A stretch of DNA of 64,000 bases from Nocardiopsis ansamitocini (GTDB taxonomy: Bacteria; Actinomycetota; Actinomycetes; Streptosporangiales; Streptosporangiaceae), in the NCBI RefSeq assembly GCF_030268225.1, contig NZ_BSQG01000003.1, forward strand, positions 220,991-284,990. The letters are read 5' to 3'. The first letter of the stretch is position 1. Each line of letters opens with the position of its first letter. The position numbers and the translations under genes were made by a program. The notes below the pieces were generated by a model. That model did no database searches. It saw nothing but the letters and a program-made list of their open reading frames with translations, and was not told the DNA's origin. Shown here piece by piece: positions 16,079-25,456 of this stretch.

Positions 16079-17794
16079 ATGACCGGCACGCCACTGCGCA
16101 TCGGCAACGCCTCAGGGTTCTACGGCGACCGCATCGACGCCGTGCACGAGATGCTCACCGATGGCGAACTCGACGTGCTCACCGGTGATTACCTGGCCGA
16201 ACTCACGATGCTCATCCTCGGCAGGGACCGTCGCAAAGACCCCGCGCGCGGGTACGCGCGCACCTTCGTCCGCCAGATGGAGGACTGCATGGGTCTCGCC
16301 CTGGAGCGGGGGGTCACCATCGTCACCAACGCCGGCGGACTCAATCCCGGCGGCCTGGCCGCCGAACTACGCGCCATCGCAGCCCGCCTGGGATTGCAGC
16401 CGCGGATCGCCCACGTCGAGGGCGACGACCTACTGCCCCGGGCCGTGGAACTCGGGTTCGGCCGGCCCCTCACCGCCAACGCCTACCTGGGCGCCTGGGG
16501 CATCGCCCACGCACTCGACACCGGGGCCGACATCGTCGTCACCGGCCGCGTCACCGACGCCTCACTCGTCGTGGGACCCGCCGCGGCCCACTTCGGCTGG
16601 CGGCGCACCGACTACGACGCCCTCGCCGGCGCGGTCGTGGCCGGACACATCATCGAGTGCGGCGCCCAGGCCACCGGCGGCAACTACGCCCTCTTCACCG
16701 ACCTCGGCCCCGACCGCGACCTCCGGCATCCGGGTTTTCCCATCGCCGAGGTCCACGCCGACGGTTCCTCCGTCATCACCAAACACCCCGGCACCGGCGG
16801 GGCGGTCACCACCGGTACCGTCACCGCCCAACTGCTCTACGAGATCCAGGGGCCCCGCTACGCAGGCCCCGACGTCACCGCCCGCTTCGACACCGTCGAG
16901 CTCGCCCAGCAGGGGCCCGACCGGGTCCGCGTCCACCCCGTCCGCGGCGAGGCCCCGCCCCCCGACACCAAGGTCTGTCTCAACCGCATCGGCGGCTGGC
17001 GCAACGAAGCCGTCTTCGTGCTCACCGGCCTGGAGATCCCCGCCAAGGCCGCACTCGTGCGCGAACAGTTGGAGACCGCGCTGGGCGCCGACGCCCCAGC
17101 CGAACTCCGCTGGACCCTGGCCCGTACCGACCAGCCCGACGCGGCCACCGAACAGCAGGCCAGCGCGCTGCTGCACTGCGAGGCCAAGGACCCCGAACGC
17201 GCAGCGGTGGGGCGCCCGTTCACAGCCGCAGCCGTCGAGTTGGCGCTCGCCTCCTATCCGGGCTTCCACGTCCTCGCCCCTCCGGCCGACGCCGCACCCT
17301 ACGGCGTCTACCACGCCGGCTATCTCGCCTCCGAGCTCGTGGAACAGGTTGTGGTGCTGGCCGACGGCGAGCGTGTCCCCATCGCCGGGCCCCGGGAGAC
17401 CCGCCCTCTCGCCGAGCTCCCCCAACCCACGCCACCGCCCTACCGGCCCTCTTCTTCCGCCACCCGATCCGTTCCGCTGGGCCGTCTCACCGGCGCCCGC
17501 AGCGGGGACAAGGGCGGCTCCGCCACCCTCGGGGTCTGGGCCCGACACGAACGGGCCTGGCCCTGGTTGGCACACACCCTCACCGTCCAGCGGCTGCGCG
17601 AACTGCTGCCCGAGACGGCCGAACTGCCGATCCGTCGGCACCTCTTCCCCCGTCTGCACGCGCTCGCCTTCGTGGTCGACGACCTGCTCGGCGAAGGCGC
17701 AGCCGCCCGGGCCCGTTTCGACCCACAGGCAAAGGGCCTGGGCGAGTGGCTGCGCGCCCGCCACGTCGACGTCCCTGAGGAGCTCGCCCGGTGA
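16079..17794 (+). CDS. AtuA-like (DUF1446) acyclic terpene utilisation protein
   Basis: A 571-residue protein of the DUF1446/AtuA family, found with acyl-CoA carboxylases in citronellol/geraniol and leucine-type degradation. The N-terminal domain (about 5-440) begins RIGNASGFYGDR and contains NAGGLNPGGLA, VTGRVTDASLVVGP and GGNYALFTD. The C-terminal about 100 residues form the AtuA-like ferredoxin-fold domain with ARSGDKGG. I chose the ATG at 16079, which starts at the conserved N-terminus; no clear ribosome site precedes it. Its stop overlaps the next GTG by four bases. The exact biochemical role of the family is unsettled. Confidence 0.85.
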   Translation: MTGTPLRIGNASGFYGDRIDAVHEMLTDGELDVLTGDYLAELTMLILGRDRRKDPARGYARTFVRQMEDCMGLALERGVTIVTNAGGLNPGGLAAELRAIAARLGLQPRIAHVEGDDLLPRAVELGFGRPLTANAYLGAWGIAHALDTGADIVVTGRVTDASLVVGPAAAHFGWRRTDYDALAGAVVAGHIIECGAQATGGNYALFTDLGPDRDLRHPGFPIAEVHADGSSVITKHPGTGGAVTTGTVTAQLLYEIQGPRYAGPDVTARFDTVELAQQGPDRVRVHPVRGEAPPPDTKVCLNRIGGWRNEAVFVLTGLEIPAKAALVREQLETALGADAPAELRWTLARTDQPDAATEQQASALLHCEAKDPERAAVGRPFTAAAVELALASYPGFHVLAPPADAAPYGVYHAGYLASELVEQVVVLADGERVPIAGPRETRPLAELPQPTPPPYRPSSSATRSVPLGRLTGARSGDKGGSATLGVWARHERAWPWLAHTLTVQRLRELLPETAELPIRRHLFPRLHALAFVVDDLLGEGAAARARFDPQAKGLGEWLRARHVDVPEELAR

Positions 17795-19386
17795 CCGTCC
17801 TGCGCTCGACCCTCGACCCCACTAGCGGCGACTACGCGGCCAACCGCACCGCCATGCTGGACAAACTCGCCGCACTCGACACCGAGCACGCCAAAGCACT
17901 GGCCGGGGGCGGGGAGAAGTACGTGCGCCGCCACCGCGGACGCGGCAAGCTCACCGCCCGCGAACGGATCGAACTCCTCCTCGACCCCGACTCGCCCTTC
18001 CTGGAACTGTCGCCGCTGGCCGCATGGGGAAGCGACTATCCGGTCGGCGCCAGCGTGGTCACCGGGGTCGGCGTGGTCGAGGGGGTCGAGTGCGTCATCG
18101 TGGCCAGCGACCCGACCGTTCGGGGCGGCTCCAGCAACCCCTGGACCGTCAAGAAGACCTTCCGGGCCATGGACATCGCCGCCCAGAACCGGCTGCCCCT
18201 GATCAACCTGGTGGAGTCCGGCGGTGCGGACCTGCCCAGCCAGAAAGAGATCTTCATTCCGGGCGGACGCCTGTTCCGCGACCTCACCCGCCTCTCCGCC
18301 GACAAGATCCCCACCATCGCCGTCGTCTTCGGCAACTCCACCGCCGGCGGTGCCTACGTACCGGGGATGAGCGACCACGTCGTACTCGTCGACCGGCGCT
18401 CCACGGTCTTTCTGGGCGGTCCGCCCCTGGTCAAGATGGCCACCGGGGAAGACAGCGACGACGAGTCCCTGGGCGGGGCGCGTATGCACGCCCGCGAGTC
18501 GGGACTGGCCGACCATCTCGCCGCGGACGAACCCGACGCCATCCGTGTCGCCCGGCGCATCGTCGCCCGACTCGGTCAACGCACGCCTGACCGCCCGCGG
18601 CGGCCCGTCCACCCACCGCGCGCCGACCCCGAGGAGCTGCTCGGCGTGGTCCCCGGTGACCTCAAGGTTCCCTTCGACCCGCGCGAGGTGATCGCCCGTG
18701 TCGTGGACGACTCCGACTTCGACGAGGTCAAGCCGCTCTACGGTGCGAGCCTGGTCACGGGGTGGGCCCGCCTGCACGGCTACCCCGTCGGCATCCTCGC
18801 CAACGCCCAGGGCGTTCTCTTCAGCGCCGAGGCGCAGAAGGCCGCCCAGTTCGTCCAGCTCGCCAACGCCGCCGACACCCCACTGATCTTCCTGCACAAC
18901 ACCACCGGCTACATGGTGGGCCGCGAATACGAGCGCGGCGGCATCATCAAGCACGGCGCAATGATGATCAACGCCGTCGCGAACAGCGGGGTCCCGCACC
19001 TGTCGGTCCTGATGGGCGCCTCCTACGGCGCCGGCCACTACGGCATGTGCGGGCGCGCCTACGACCCCCGCTTCCTCTTCGCCTGGCCCAGCGCCAAGTC
19101 CGCTGTCATGGGGCCGGCCCAGTTGGCCGGAGTGCTGTCCATCGTGGCCCGCCGGTCCGCGCTGGCCAAGGGGAACCCCTATGACGACGATGCCGACGCG
19201 GCCATGCGCGCCATGGTCGAGGCCCAGGTGGAATCGGAATCCCTGCCGGCCTTCCTGTCCGGCCGGCTCTACGACGACGGAGTCATCGACCCCCGCGACA
19301 CCCGTACCGTGCTCGGCCTGTGCCTGTCCGCTGTGCACAACGCCCCGGTCCGCGGAGCCGACGGCTTCGGCGTCTTTCGGATGTGA
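17791..19386 (+). CDS. Acyl-CoA carboxylase carboxyltransferase (beta) subunit
   Basis: A 531-residue carboxyltransferase of the methylcrotonyl/geranyl/propionyl-CoA carboxylase family. Two crotonase-like halves are visible: GGSSNPWTVKKTFRAMDIA and STAGGAYVPGMSDHVV in the first, then LHNTTGYMVGREYERGGIIKHGAMMINAV and GASYGAGHYGMCGRAYDPRF in the second. These last motifs are typical of MccB/AtuC. It starts with GTG overlapping the AtuA stop and is followed after 20 bases by the biotin subunit, so the two form one enzyme. Neighbours suggest a branched acyl-CoA such as methylcrotonyl- or geranyl-CoA as substrate. Confidence 0.92.
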   Translation: MTVLRSTLDPTSGDYAANRTAMLDKLAALDTEHAKALAGGGEKYVRRHRGRGKLTARERIELLLDPDSPFLELSPLAAWGSDYPVGASVVTGVGVVEGVECVIVASDPTVRGGSSNPWTVKKTFRAMDIAAQNRLPLINLVESGGADLPSQKEIFIPGGRLFRDLTRLSADKIPTIAVVFGNSTAGGAYVPGMSDHVVLVDRRSTVFLGGPPLVKMATGEDSDDESLGGARMHARESGLADHLAADEPDAIRVARRIVARLGQRTPDRPRRPVHPPRADPEELLGVVPGDLKVPFDPREVIARVVDDSDFDEVKPLYGASLVTGWARLHGYPVGILANAQGVLFSAEAQKAAQFVQLANAADTPLIFLHNTTGYMVGREYERGGIIKHGAMMINAVANSGVPHLSVLMGASYGAGHYGMCGRAYDPRFLFAWPSAKSAVMGPAQLAGVLSIVARRSALAKGNPYDDDADAAMRAMVEAQVESESLPAFLSGRLYDDGVIDPRDTRTVLGLCLSAVHNAPVRGADGFGVFRM

Positions 19387-19406
19387 CCCCGTTGATGGAG
19401 AGCACC

Positions 19407-21380
19407 GTGCCCACGACCCGTATCGAGACCCTGCTCGTGGCCAACCGCGGCGAGATCGCCCGACGTGTCATCCGCACCTGCCGCGACCTCGGCATCACCA
19501 CCGTCGCGGTCTACTCCGACGCAGACGCCACCGCCCCGCACGTCGACGAGGCCGATCTGGCCGTGCGCCTCCCCGGCACGGCCCCCGCCGACACCTACCT
19601 GCGTGCGGACCTGCTCGTCGCCGCAGCCCGCGCCACCGGCGCCGACGCCCTGCACCCCGGCTACGGTTTCCTCTCCGAGAGCGCGGCCTTCGCCGCCGAC
19701 GTCCTCGCTGCCGGGGTGACCTGGATCGGGCCTTCACCCGAGGCGATCAGCCGCATGGGCGCCAAGATCGAGGCCAAGCGGCTCCTCGCCGAAGAGGGCC
19801 TGCCCGTCCTACGGCGCCACGACCCCCACGAGGTCACCGAAGAACTGCTCCCCGTACTGGTCAAGGCGTCCGCCGGCGGGGGCGGGCGCGGTATCCGCGT
19901 GGTCACCGAACTCGCCGGGCTGGAACGGGCCGTGGCATCGGCGGGCGCGGAGGCCGCAGCTGCCTTCGGCGATCCCGCTGTGTTCTGCGAACGCTATGTC
20001 CGCCACGGCCGTCACGTCGAGGTCCAGGTTCTCGCCGACACCCACGGCACCGTGTGGACACTGGGCGAACGCGACTGCTCCGTCCAGCGTCGCCACCAGA
20101 AGATCATCGAGGAGACCCCCGCACCCGGTCTGCACGACCGGCTGCGCACCGACCTCGCCGCAGCGGCCACGCGCACGGCCCGCTCGGTGGGCTACGTCGG
20201 CACGGGAACCGTGGAGTTCCTGGTCGAACCGGACGGCGCCTTCTGGATCCTGGAAATGAACACCCGGCTCCAGGTGGAGCATCCCGTCACCGAGTGCGTC
20301 ACCGGGCTGGACCTCGTCGCCTGGCAGGTGCGCGTGGCCGAAGGCGCACGCCTGCCCGCCGACGCCCCTGCCCTGCGCGGCCATGCGGTGGAGGCGCGGC
20401 TCTACGCCGAGGACCCCGCTGCCGGCTGGCGGCCCTCCCCGGGGGCCCTGTTCGCCCTGGACGTCCCCGGCGTGCGCGCGGAGTTCGCCCCGCTCCCCGA
20501 ACCCGGCGTCCGCCTCGACGCCGGAGTGCGCGGCGGCGCGCAGATCACAACCTCCTACGACCCCATGCTGGCAAAGGTGATCGCCTGGGCACCCGACCGA
20601 GGTGAGGCGATACGCCGACTCGCCGCGACCCTGCGCCGCACCCGGCTGCACGGCGTCACCACCAACCGCGATCTCCTGGTGCGGATCCTGACCTCGCAGG
20701 AGTTCACCGACGCCGAACTGCACACCGGATTTCTCGACGGACCGGTCCTGGCCGACCTCGCCCGACCGCTCGCCGACGCCGCCGCGACCCGGCTGTCGGC
20801 GTTGGCCGCCGCGCTGGCCGACGCAGAGGCGAACCGCGAGCGCGCCGAGATCTGGGCCGACGTGCCCTCCGGCTGGCGCAACCTGCCGTCACAACCGCAG
20901 GTCAAGGGCTACCGCGACACCACCGATACCGATATCGAGGTCCGTTACCGACACACCCGTGCCGGCCTTCGTGTCGAGAACCACCCCGGAATCATCCTTG
21001 CCGAAGCGTCCCCCCGTCGCGTGGTCCTGATCGAGGACGGAGTGCGTCGCGCCTTCGATGTCACGGCCTACCAGGATCTGACCTGCGTCGACTCCGGGCT
21101 CGGAGCCGTCCGCCTGGTCCCCCTCGATCGCTTCCCCGACCCCGCGGCCCGCCTCGACCCGGGCACCCTGCTCGCCCCCATGCCCGGCACCGTGCGCCGG
21201 GTGGTCGTCGCAGCCGGCGACACGGTCGAGTTCGGCCAGCCGCTGCTGTGGATGGAGGCCATGAAGATGGAGCACCGCGTCACCGCCCCCGTCGCCGGGG
21301 TCGTCAGCGTGCTGGAGGTCGGACCCGGCGCCCAGGTGGAGGCCGGAGCCGTCCTCGCAGTCGTCGACCCCCGCCCTTGA
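19407..21380 (+). CDS. Acyl-CoA carboxylase biotin-carrying (alpha) subunit
   Basis: Biotin carboxylase plus biotin carrier in one 657-residue chain. The N-terminus LLVANRGEIARRV, the ATP-grasp region with KASAGGGGRGIR, ERDCSVQRRHQKIIEE and EMNTRLQVEHPVTE, and the C-terminal biotin site EAMKMEH (Lys620) are all present. Starts at ATG 19395 or GTG 19407 are possible; GGAG five to six bases before the GTG favours 19407. Together with the preceding gene it makes an MccA/MccB-type carboxylase. Confidence 0.93.
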   Translation: MPTTRIETLLVANRGEIARRVIRTCRDLGITTVAVYSDADATAPHVDEADLAVRLPGTAPADTYLRADLLVAAARATGADALHPGYGFLSESAAFAADVLAAGVTWIGPSPEAISRMGAKIEAKRLLAEEGLPVLRRHDPHEVTEELLPVLVKASAGGGGRGIRVVTELAGLERAVASAGAEAAAAFGDPAVFCERYVRHGRHVEVQVLADTHGTVWTLGERDCSVQRRHQKIIEETPAPGLHDRLRTDLAAAATRTARSVGYVGTGTVEFLVEPDGAFWILEMNTRLQVEHPVTECVTGLDLVAWQVRVAEGARLPADAPALRGHAVEARLYAEDPAAGWRPSPGALFALDVPGVRAEFAPLPEPGVRLDAGVRGGAQITTSYDPMLAKVIAWAPDRGEAIRRLAATLRRTRLHGVTTNRDLLVRILTSQEFTDAELHTGFLDGPVLADLARPLADAAATRLSALAAALADAEANRERAEIWADVPSGWRNLPSQPQVKGYRDTTDTDIEVRYRHTRAGLRVENHPGIILAEASPRRVVLIEDGVRRAFDVTAYQDLTCVDSGLGAVRLVPLDRFPDPAARLDPGTLLAPMPGTVRRVVVAAGDTVEFGQPLLWMEAMKMEHRVTAPVAGVVSVLEVGPGAQVEAGAVLAVVDPRP

Positions 21381-21428
21381 CCCGCGGCCACCGCCCGTTT
21401 CACGTCACCGGAGCCCAAGGAGCCGACC

Positions 21429-22586
21429 ATGGCCTTCACCGAACCCGCTGAACGCGTCGCCCTTCGCGAGGCCGTCGCCGCCTTCGCGGCCGACTACGGG
21501 ACCGCCTACTTCCAGTCCCGCGCCAGGGCCGGGGAGTACCTCACCGACCTGTGGCAGGCGGCGGGCCGGTTGGGCTACCTCGGCGTCAACCTGCCCGAGG
21601 AGCACGGAGGCGGCGGGGGAGGGATCGCCGACCTCGCGGCGGTACTGGAGGAGCTGAGCGCAGCCGGCTGCCCCACGCTCATGATGGTGGTCTCCCCGGC
21701 GATCTGCGGAACCGTGCTGGCGCGTTTCGGCACCTCCGAGCAACAGAGGCGTTGGGTGCCCGCGATCGCCTCCGGCGAGACGATCCTGGCCTTCGCCATC
21801 ACCGAGCCCGACGCCGGATCCAACTCCCACACCATCACCACCACCGCCCGCCGCGACGGCGACGACTGGCTGCTGACCGGCCGGAAAACCTACATCTCCG
21901 GTGTCGACGTCGCCGAGGCGGTGCTCGTCGTGGCCCGCACCGAGGACGCCCGGACCGGGCAGCTCAAACCCGCACTGTTCCTGGTTCCCACCGATGCCCC
22001 GGGATTCGAGGCGCGCCGCATCGAGATGGATCTGGTCAGCCCCGACCACCAGTTCGCCCTCTTCCTGGACGACGTACGACTGCCCGCCGACGCGCTCGTG
22101 GGCGATCCCGGAAACGGCCTGCGCCAGCTTTTCGCCGGCCTCAACCCCGAGCGCATCATGGCCGCCGCCCTGGCAACGGGAACGGCCCGTGACGCCTTGC
22201 AACGGGCCGTCTCCTACGCGCGCCAGCGCCGGGTCTGGGGAGTGCCCATCGGCGCCCACCAGGGGCTTTCCCATCCTCTCGCCCAGATCAAGATCGAACT
22301 GGAACTCGCTCGACTGATGACCCAGAAGGCCGCGGCCTGCTACGACGCAGGGGACGACGACGCGGCCGGTGAGGCCGCGAACATGGCCAAGTACGCTGCC
22401 GGTGAGGTGGCGGTACGTGCTGTCGACCAGGCGGTGCAGACCCTTGGGGGCAACGGCCTGGCCAGCGAGTACGGTCTCGGGGCGGCCATCGCGACGTCGC
22501 GCTTGGCCCGGATCGCCCCGGTCAGCCGGGAGATGGTTCTCAACTTCGTCGCCCAGCACTCCCTGGACCTTCCCCGGTCCTACTGA
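21429..22586 (+). CDS. Acyl-CoA dehydrogenase
   Basis: A flavin-dependent acyl-CoA dehydrogenase of 385 residues. FAITEPDAGSNSHTI (about 118-132) is the FAD-binding family signature, and QTLGGNGLASEYGL near the C-terminus is the second signature. It is preceded by AAGGAG and ends the structural part of the AtuA/carboxylase operon, matching AtuD- or isovaleryl-CoA dehydrogenase-like enzymes that feed the carboxylase with an alpha,beta-unsaturated acyl-CoA. Confidence 0.92.
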   Translation: MAFTEPAERVALREAVAAFAADYGTAYFQSRARAGEYLTDLWQAAGRLGYLGVNLPEEHGGGGGGIADLAAVLEELSAAGCPTLMMVVSPAICGTVLARFGTSEQQRRWVPAIASGETILAFAITEPDAGSNSHTITTTARRDGDDWLLTGRKTYISGVDVAEAVLVVARTEDARTGQLKPALFLVPTDAPGFEARRIEMDLVSPDHQFALFLDDVRLPADALVGDPGNGLRQLFAGLNPERIMAAALATGTARDALQRAVSYARQRRVWGVPIGAHQGLSHPLAQIKIELELARLMTQKAAACYDAGDDDAAGEAANMAKYAAGEVAVRAVDQAVQTLGGNGLASEYGLGAAIATSRLARIAPVSREMVLNFVAQHSLDLPRSY

Positions 22587-22672
22587 GCACAGTCGGTTCC
22601 ACCGCGCAAGACCCCACCCGCAACGCCCGACGCGTGCCGCCACGACACCGAACGCCAGGGACGGAGAGGCAG

Positions 22673-23284
22673 ATGACGGACGCCGCCACCGGGCGCGAAC
22701 CGCGCCAGGAGCGCAGCCGCGCAACCCGGCACCGGCTGTTGGAGGCCGCACTGGAATGCCTGGCCGATGTCGGGTGGAGCGCCAGCACGGTGGGGAGGGT
22801 CGCCGCACTGGCAGGTGTGTCCCGGGGGGCGGTCCAGCACCACTTCCCCACCAGGGAGGCGTTGTTCACCGCCGCCGTGCGCCACATCAACGGGCGCCGA
22901 ACCGAGGAGCTGACCCGCCGCGCCGCGGCACTGCCGCACGGTCCCGGCCGCACGGAGGCGGTCGTGCGGATGCTGGTGGAGTCCTACACCGGGCGTGAGT
23001 TCGCGGCGGCGGTCCAGCTGTGGGCCGCGGCGGCCAACGACCCGGCCCTGCGTGCCCACGTGCTCCCCTTGGAGGAGGACGTGGGGCGTGAGGCGCACCG
23101 CAACGCCCTCGACCTACTGGGCGCCGACGAGTCGCAGCCGGGGGTGCGCGAGTCGGTGCAGGCCACCCTCGACCTGGCCCGCGGCCTGGGCCTCGCCGAC
23201 CTGCTCACCGACGACCGGGTCCGGCGCACCCGCATCATCGAACAGTGGGCCAGGACCCTCGACGGGGTCCTGGCCCGGACGTGA
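22673..23284 (+). CDS. TetR-family regulator
   Basis: A 203-residue repressor. The N-terminal helix-turn-helix is clear (ALECLADVGWSASTVGRVAA and GVSRGAVQHHFPTREALF, about 24-66), and the rest is the helical ligand domain. GGAGAGGCAG precedes the ATG. It lies 86 bases after the acyl-CoA dehydrogenase gene on the same strand, so it probably senses an acyl-CoA intermediate and represses the operon, itself included. Confidence 0.9.
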   Translation: MTDAATGREPRQERSRATRHRLLEAALECLADVGWSASTVGRVAALAGVSRGAVQHHFPTREALFTAAVRHINGRRTEELTRRAAALPHGPGRTEAVVRMLVESYTGREFAAAVQLWAAAANDPALRAHVLPLEEDVGREAHRNALDLLGADESQPGVRESVQATLDLARGLGLADLLTDDRVRRTRIIEQWARTLDGVLART

Positions 23285-23286
23285 TG

Positions 23287-23319
23287 CCGGTGCGGGCGCG
23301 AGAGTGGGGGCCGCACCGG
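23287..23319 (+). terminator. Hairpin after the TetR gene
   Basis: Perfect 9-base arms CCGGTGCGG (23287-23295) and CCGCACCGG (23311-23319) with a 15-base loop, starting two bases after the TetR stop. No U-tract follows, which is common for terminators in very GC-rich actinomycetes. Confidence 0.5.
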
Positions 23320-23410
23320 GGCCGCGTGCCGTCGTGCTGTGCGGCCTTCTCAAAGACGCGCCCGGCTGCCCGGTCGCGGCGGCGGGTCTCCCGGAGCCGA
23401 CGCGCGCTGG

Positions 23411-23680
23411 TCACGAGCCGCCGAACAGGCGCCGTCCGCAGTACTTCTTGTGGGCGGCCTGCTTGGACACTCCCAGGGCCGATGCGATCTGCGCCCAGGT
23501 GGCGCCGTTCACGCGCGCCCGGCGAACCAGCACCGCCTCCGCCTGCTCGACCTCCGCGCGCAGCTGCGCCAGTGACGCCAGCCCGGCCATCGGGTCGTCG
23601 TCGGCCACGTCCTGCGCCAGCACCACCATCTTCTCCGCGCCCATGGGGAAACCGTAGTCAACGGGTGGGGCGTGGTCCAT
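23411..23680 (-). CDS. Small helix-turn-helix protein
   Basis: Up to 89 residues; an internal Met at 23644 gives 77. The C-terminal half NGATWAQIASALGVSKQAAHKKY is a clear helix-turn-helix, and the N-terminal half DPMAGLASLAQLRAEVEQAEAVLVRRA is a helical, possibly coiled-coil part. Proteins of this shape are widespread in Streptomyces-like bacteria, usually as single small DNA-binding proteins of unknown target. Neither start has a good ribosome site, so the start is uncertain. It converges with the TetR gene. Confidence 0.72.
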   Translation of the reverse strand: MDHAPPVDYGFPMGAEKMVVLAQDVADDDPMAGLASLAQLRAEVEQAEAVLVRRARVNGATWAQIASALGVSKQAAHKKYCGRRLFGGS

Positions 23681-24256
23681 TCCCGGATGCGCCGAGCCCT
23701 CGGGGGGCGAAACATCGGGGCCGTCCGTCCCCGGCCGGTAGGCGGCTTTCAGAAAATCTACCTTGTAAAGGTAGGGCTTATCTGGAAATTAGGAGTCGGC
23801 GCCGTCGATAGACGAGGGGCAAGCACGTCCCGGGGCGGTTCACCCGAGAACTCCGACCAGCCCCGGCGAGCCCTCTCGGTGTCGACGGTGGTCAAGCTCT
23901 CCCTGTCGCACCGGTTCACAGAGTAGGGCGTCGTTGGAGTCGGTCGCCGGCAAGTCGCCGGGACCGCCGTCGGTTTCGACCGGGACGACGCCGGTACCGT
24001 CGCGCATGCCGCGCTCGGCCGCCCGGCCCCCTTGCCTTGCGATCGCAGTATGGCGACGGTAGTTCGGTTCGGTGCCGCCGACACTGCAATCGGCCGATTC
24101 CGGCCACCATTTTCGTGCGCCATTCGAGCGATTAATTTTTTGTGGCTCCTGGATTTTTTCCTTCGGGGGGTGTATCTGGACGCGGCCAAGCGGCCTGTCG
24201 TGATGGCATTTGGGATATGAATGGTGTGACGTTTTCGTCCGGGAAAAGGAAAACAA
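23681..24256. other. Intergenic region of lower GC content
   Basis: About 575 bases between the divergent small HTH gene and the secreted-protein gene. The stretch 24110-24256 is markedly AT-rich for this genome and must contain the promoter of the secreted-protein gene. Open frames here have no ribosome site and atypical composition. I see no gene, RNA or convincing repeat. Confidence 0.45.
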
Positions 24257-24937
24257 GTGGAAAAAGGGAAAATCGGATTTTCCTGTCTTGTCGTCCTCGT
24301 TCTGCTGTCCTCGTTTCTGTTCGGTACGGCTTCCGCGGAAACCGATCCGGCCAACCAGGGGGCCTACACCGTCACTTCCGTCGACGACGGTGTCCGGTCG
24401 ACCCTGCGTATCACCCTCGAACCCGAAACGGACGGTTCGCTTCCGGAGCTTACCGCTGCCGAGCAGGAACAGATCGATGCACTCCTCGCCGAGTCGAGCG
24501 TTGGTGCCGCTCCGCTTGCGGAGGGAGGTGGCGCGGCTCCTCAGGCGCAGACCCTGGCCGGAAAGAAAAAGGGTCCTTTCTTGATGAAATGCGACAAGAA
24601 TTCGAAATGGTCAGACGGAAACGGCACGCTCAACGCTCGGTTCAACTGTCGGAGCAACGTCATCAACTGGGGGTATGAAATCTCCACGAAGGTGCGTGGA
24701 ATCATTACCGGGCAGGTGAACGAGAGGGGGGTCAGCTGGTGGAAGAACGGTACGAGGATACCGAAAGGCGCGCCGCATCTGGTGGGCAAGAACTGCCATT
24801 TCCATGGCACGCTCAAGCCGGTGAAGAGCGGTGATGTCGTACAGTTTCAGGATTACATGACATTTCGGGTGAGGGTCGGCGGCAAGACCGGTACCGGCTC
24901 GATCACCTGGGCGTCCAACGTCAAGGCCGGGAAGTAA
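24257..24937 (+). CDS. Secreted protein of unknown function, low GC
   Basis: A 226-residue protein with a clear Sec signal peptide (short Lys-rich start, hydrophobic core CLVVLVLLSSFLF, cleavage expected after ASA near 27). An acidic pro-like region follows (about 28-100), and the C-terminal about 120 residues are basic with three cysteines (KCDKN, NCRSN, KNCHF) and several Trp and Tyr. The GTG start follows AAAAGG. Codon use is visibly less GC-rich than in neighbouring genes, suggesting recent acquisition. The next gene starts three bases after its stop. I do not recognise the family. Confidence 0.75.
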   Translation: MEKGKIGFSCLVVLVLLSSFLFGTASAETDPANQGAYTVTSVDDGVRSTLRITLEPETDGSLPELTAAEQEQIDALLAESSVGAAPLAEGGGAAPQAQTLAGKKKGPFLMKCDKNSKWSDGNGTLNARFNCRSNVINWGYEISTKVRGIITGQVNERGVSWWKNGTRIPKGAPHLVGKNCHFHGTLKPVKSGDVVQFQDYMTFRVRVGGKTGTGSITWASNVKAGK

Positions 24938-24940
24938 GCA

Positions 24941-25396
24941 ATGGATGCGACCGCCACTTCTGTTCGCCGTTGGGCCGAGGACATCCTGGGGCAGCTCGCC
25001 CCACCCCCCGGCTGCACGCTCACGGTCGCGGAACCGCCCTTCGGCGGTCCCGCCCCGACCTTCGAGGGAAGCCCGGGGTTCACGTCACGACTGGCGGTCG
25101 ACTGGGACGCCGATTTGAAAGACCCGCTCCACCTCGACGCCTCGGTCGTCGTGGGGTTCCCCGACGGGTCGGCGGTCGGCGTCGAACTCACCGAGGCCAT
25201 GACCGAGGCCGAGGCCGTCGTCACCCTCGCCGACCAGCTTCAGGACACCGTCATGGAGCACACCCACGGGGCCCCGGTCCCGCCGTGCCCCGGACACGGC
25301 CACCCGGCGGTGGCCGCAGTGGTGGACGGCGTCGCCTCCTGGACGTGCCCCGACGGCGACGGTGCGCACCGGCCCATCCTCACCGGGAGGGGGTAG
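24941..25396 (+). CDS. Small acidic protein of unknown function
   Basis: A 151-residue protein with no signal peptide or membrane segment, therefore probably cytosolic. It is rich in Asp and Glu, with a C-terminal CPGHGHP...WTCPDGDG that could be a minimal metal- or disulfide-linked turn. It starts three bases after the stop of the secreted-protein gene, so the two are likely co-transcribed, but its GC content is typical of the host. I do not recognise a function. Confidence 0.7.
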   Translation: MDATATSVRRWAEDILGQLAPPPGCTLTVAEPPFGGPAPTFEGSPGFTSRLAVDWDADLKDPLHLDASVVVGFPDGSAVGVELTEAMTEAEAVVTLADQLQDTVMEHTHGAPVPPCPGHGHPAVAAVVDGVASWTCPDGDGAHRPILTGRG

Positions 25397-25456
25397 CCCG
25401 CTGACGTGGTCGGTCAGGCTGCCGGGGAGAGGCCGGGGAACCCCGGGCCGGTTGAG

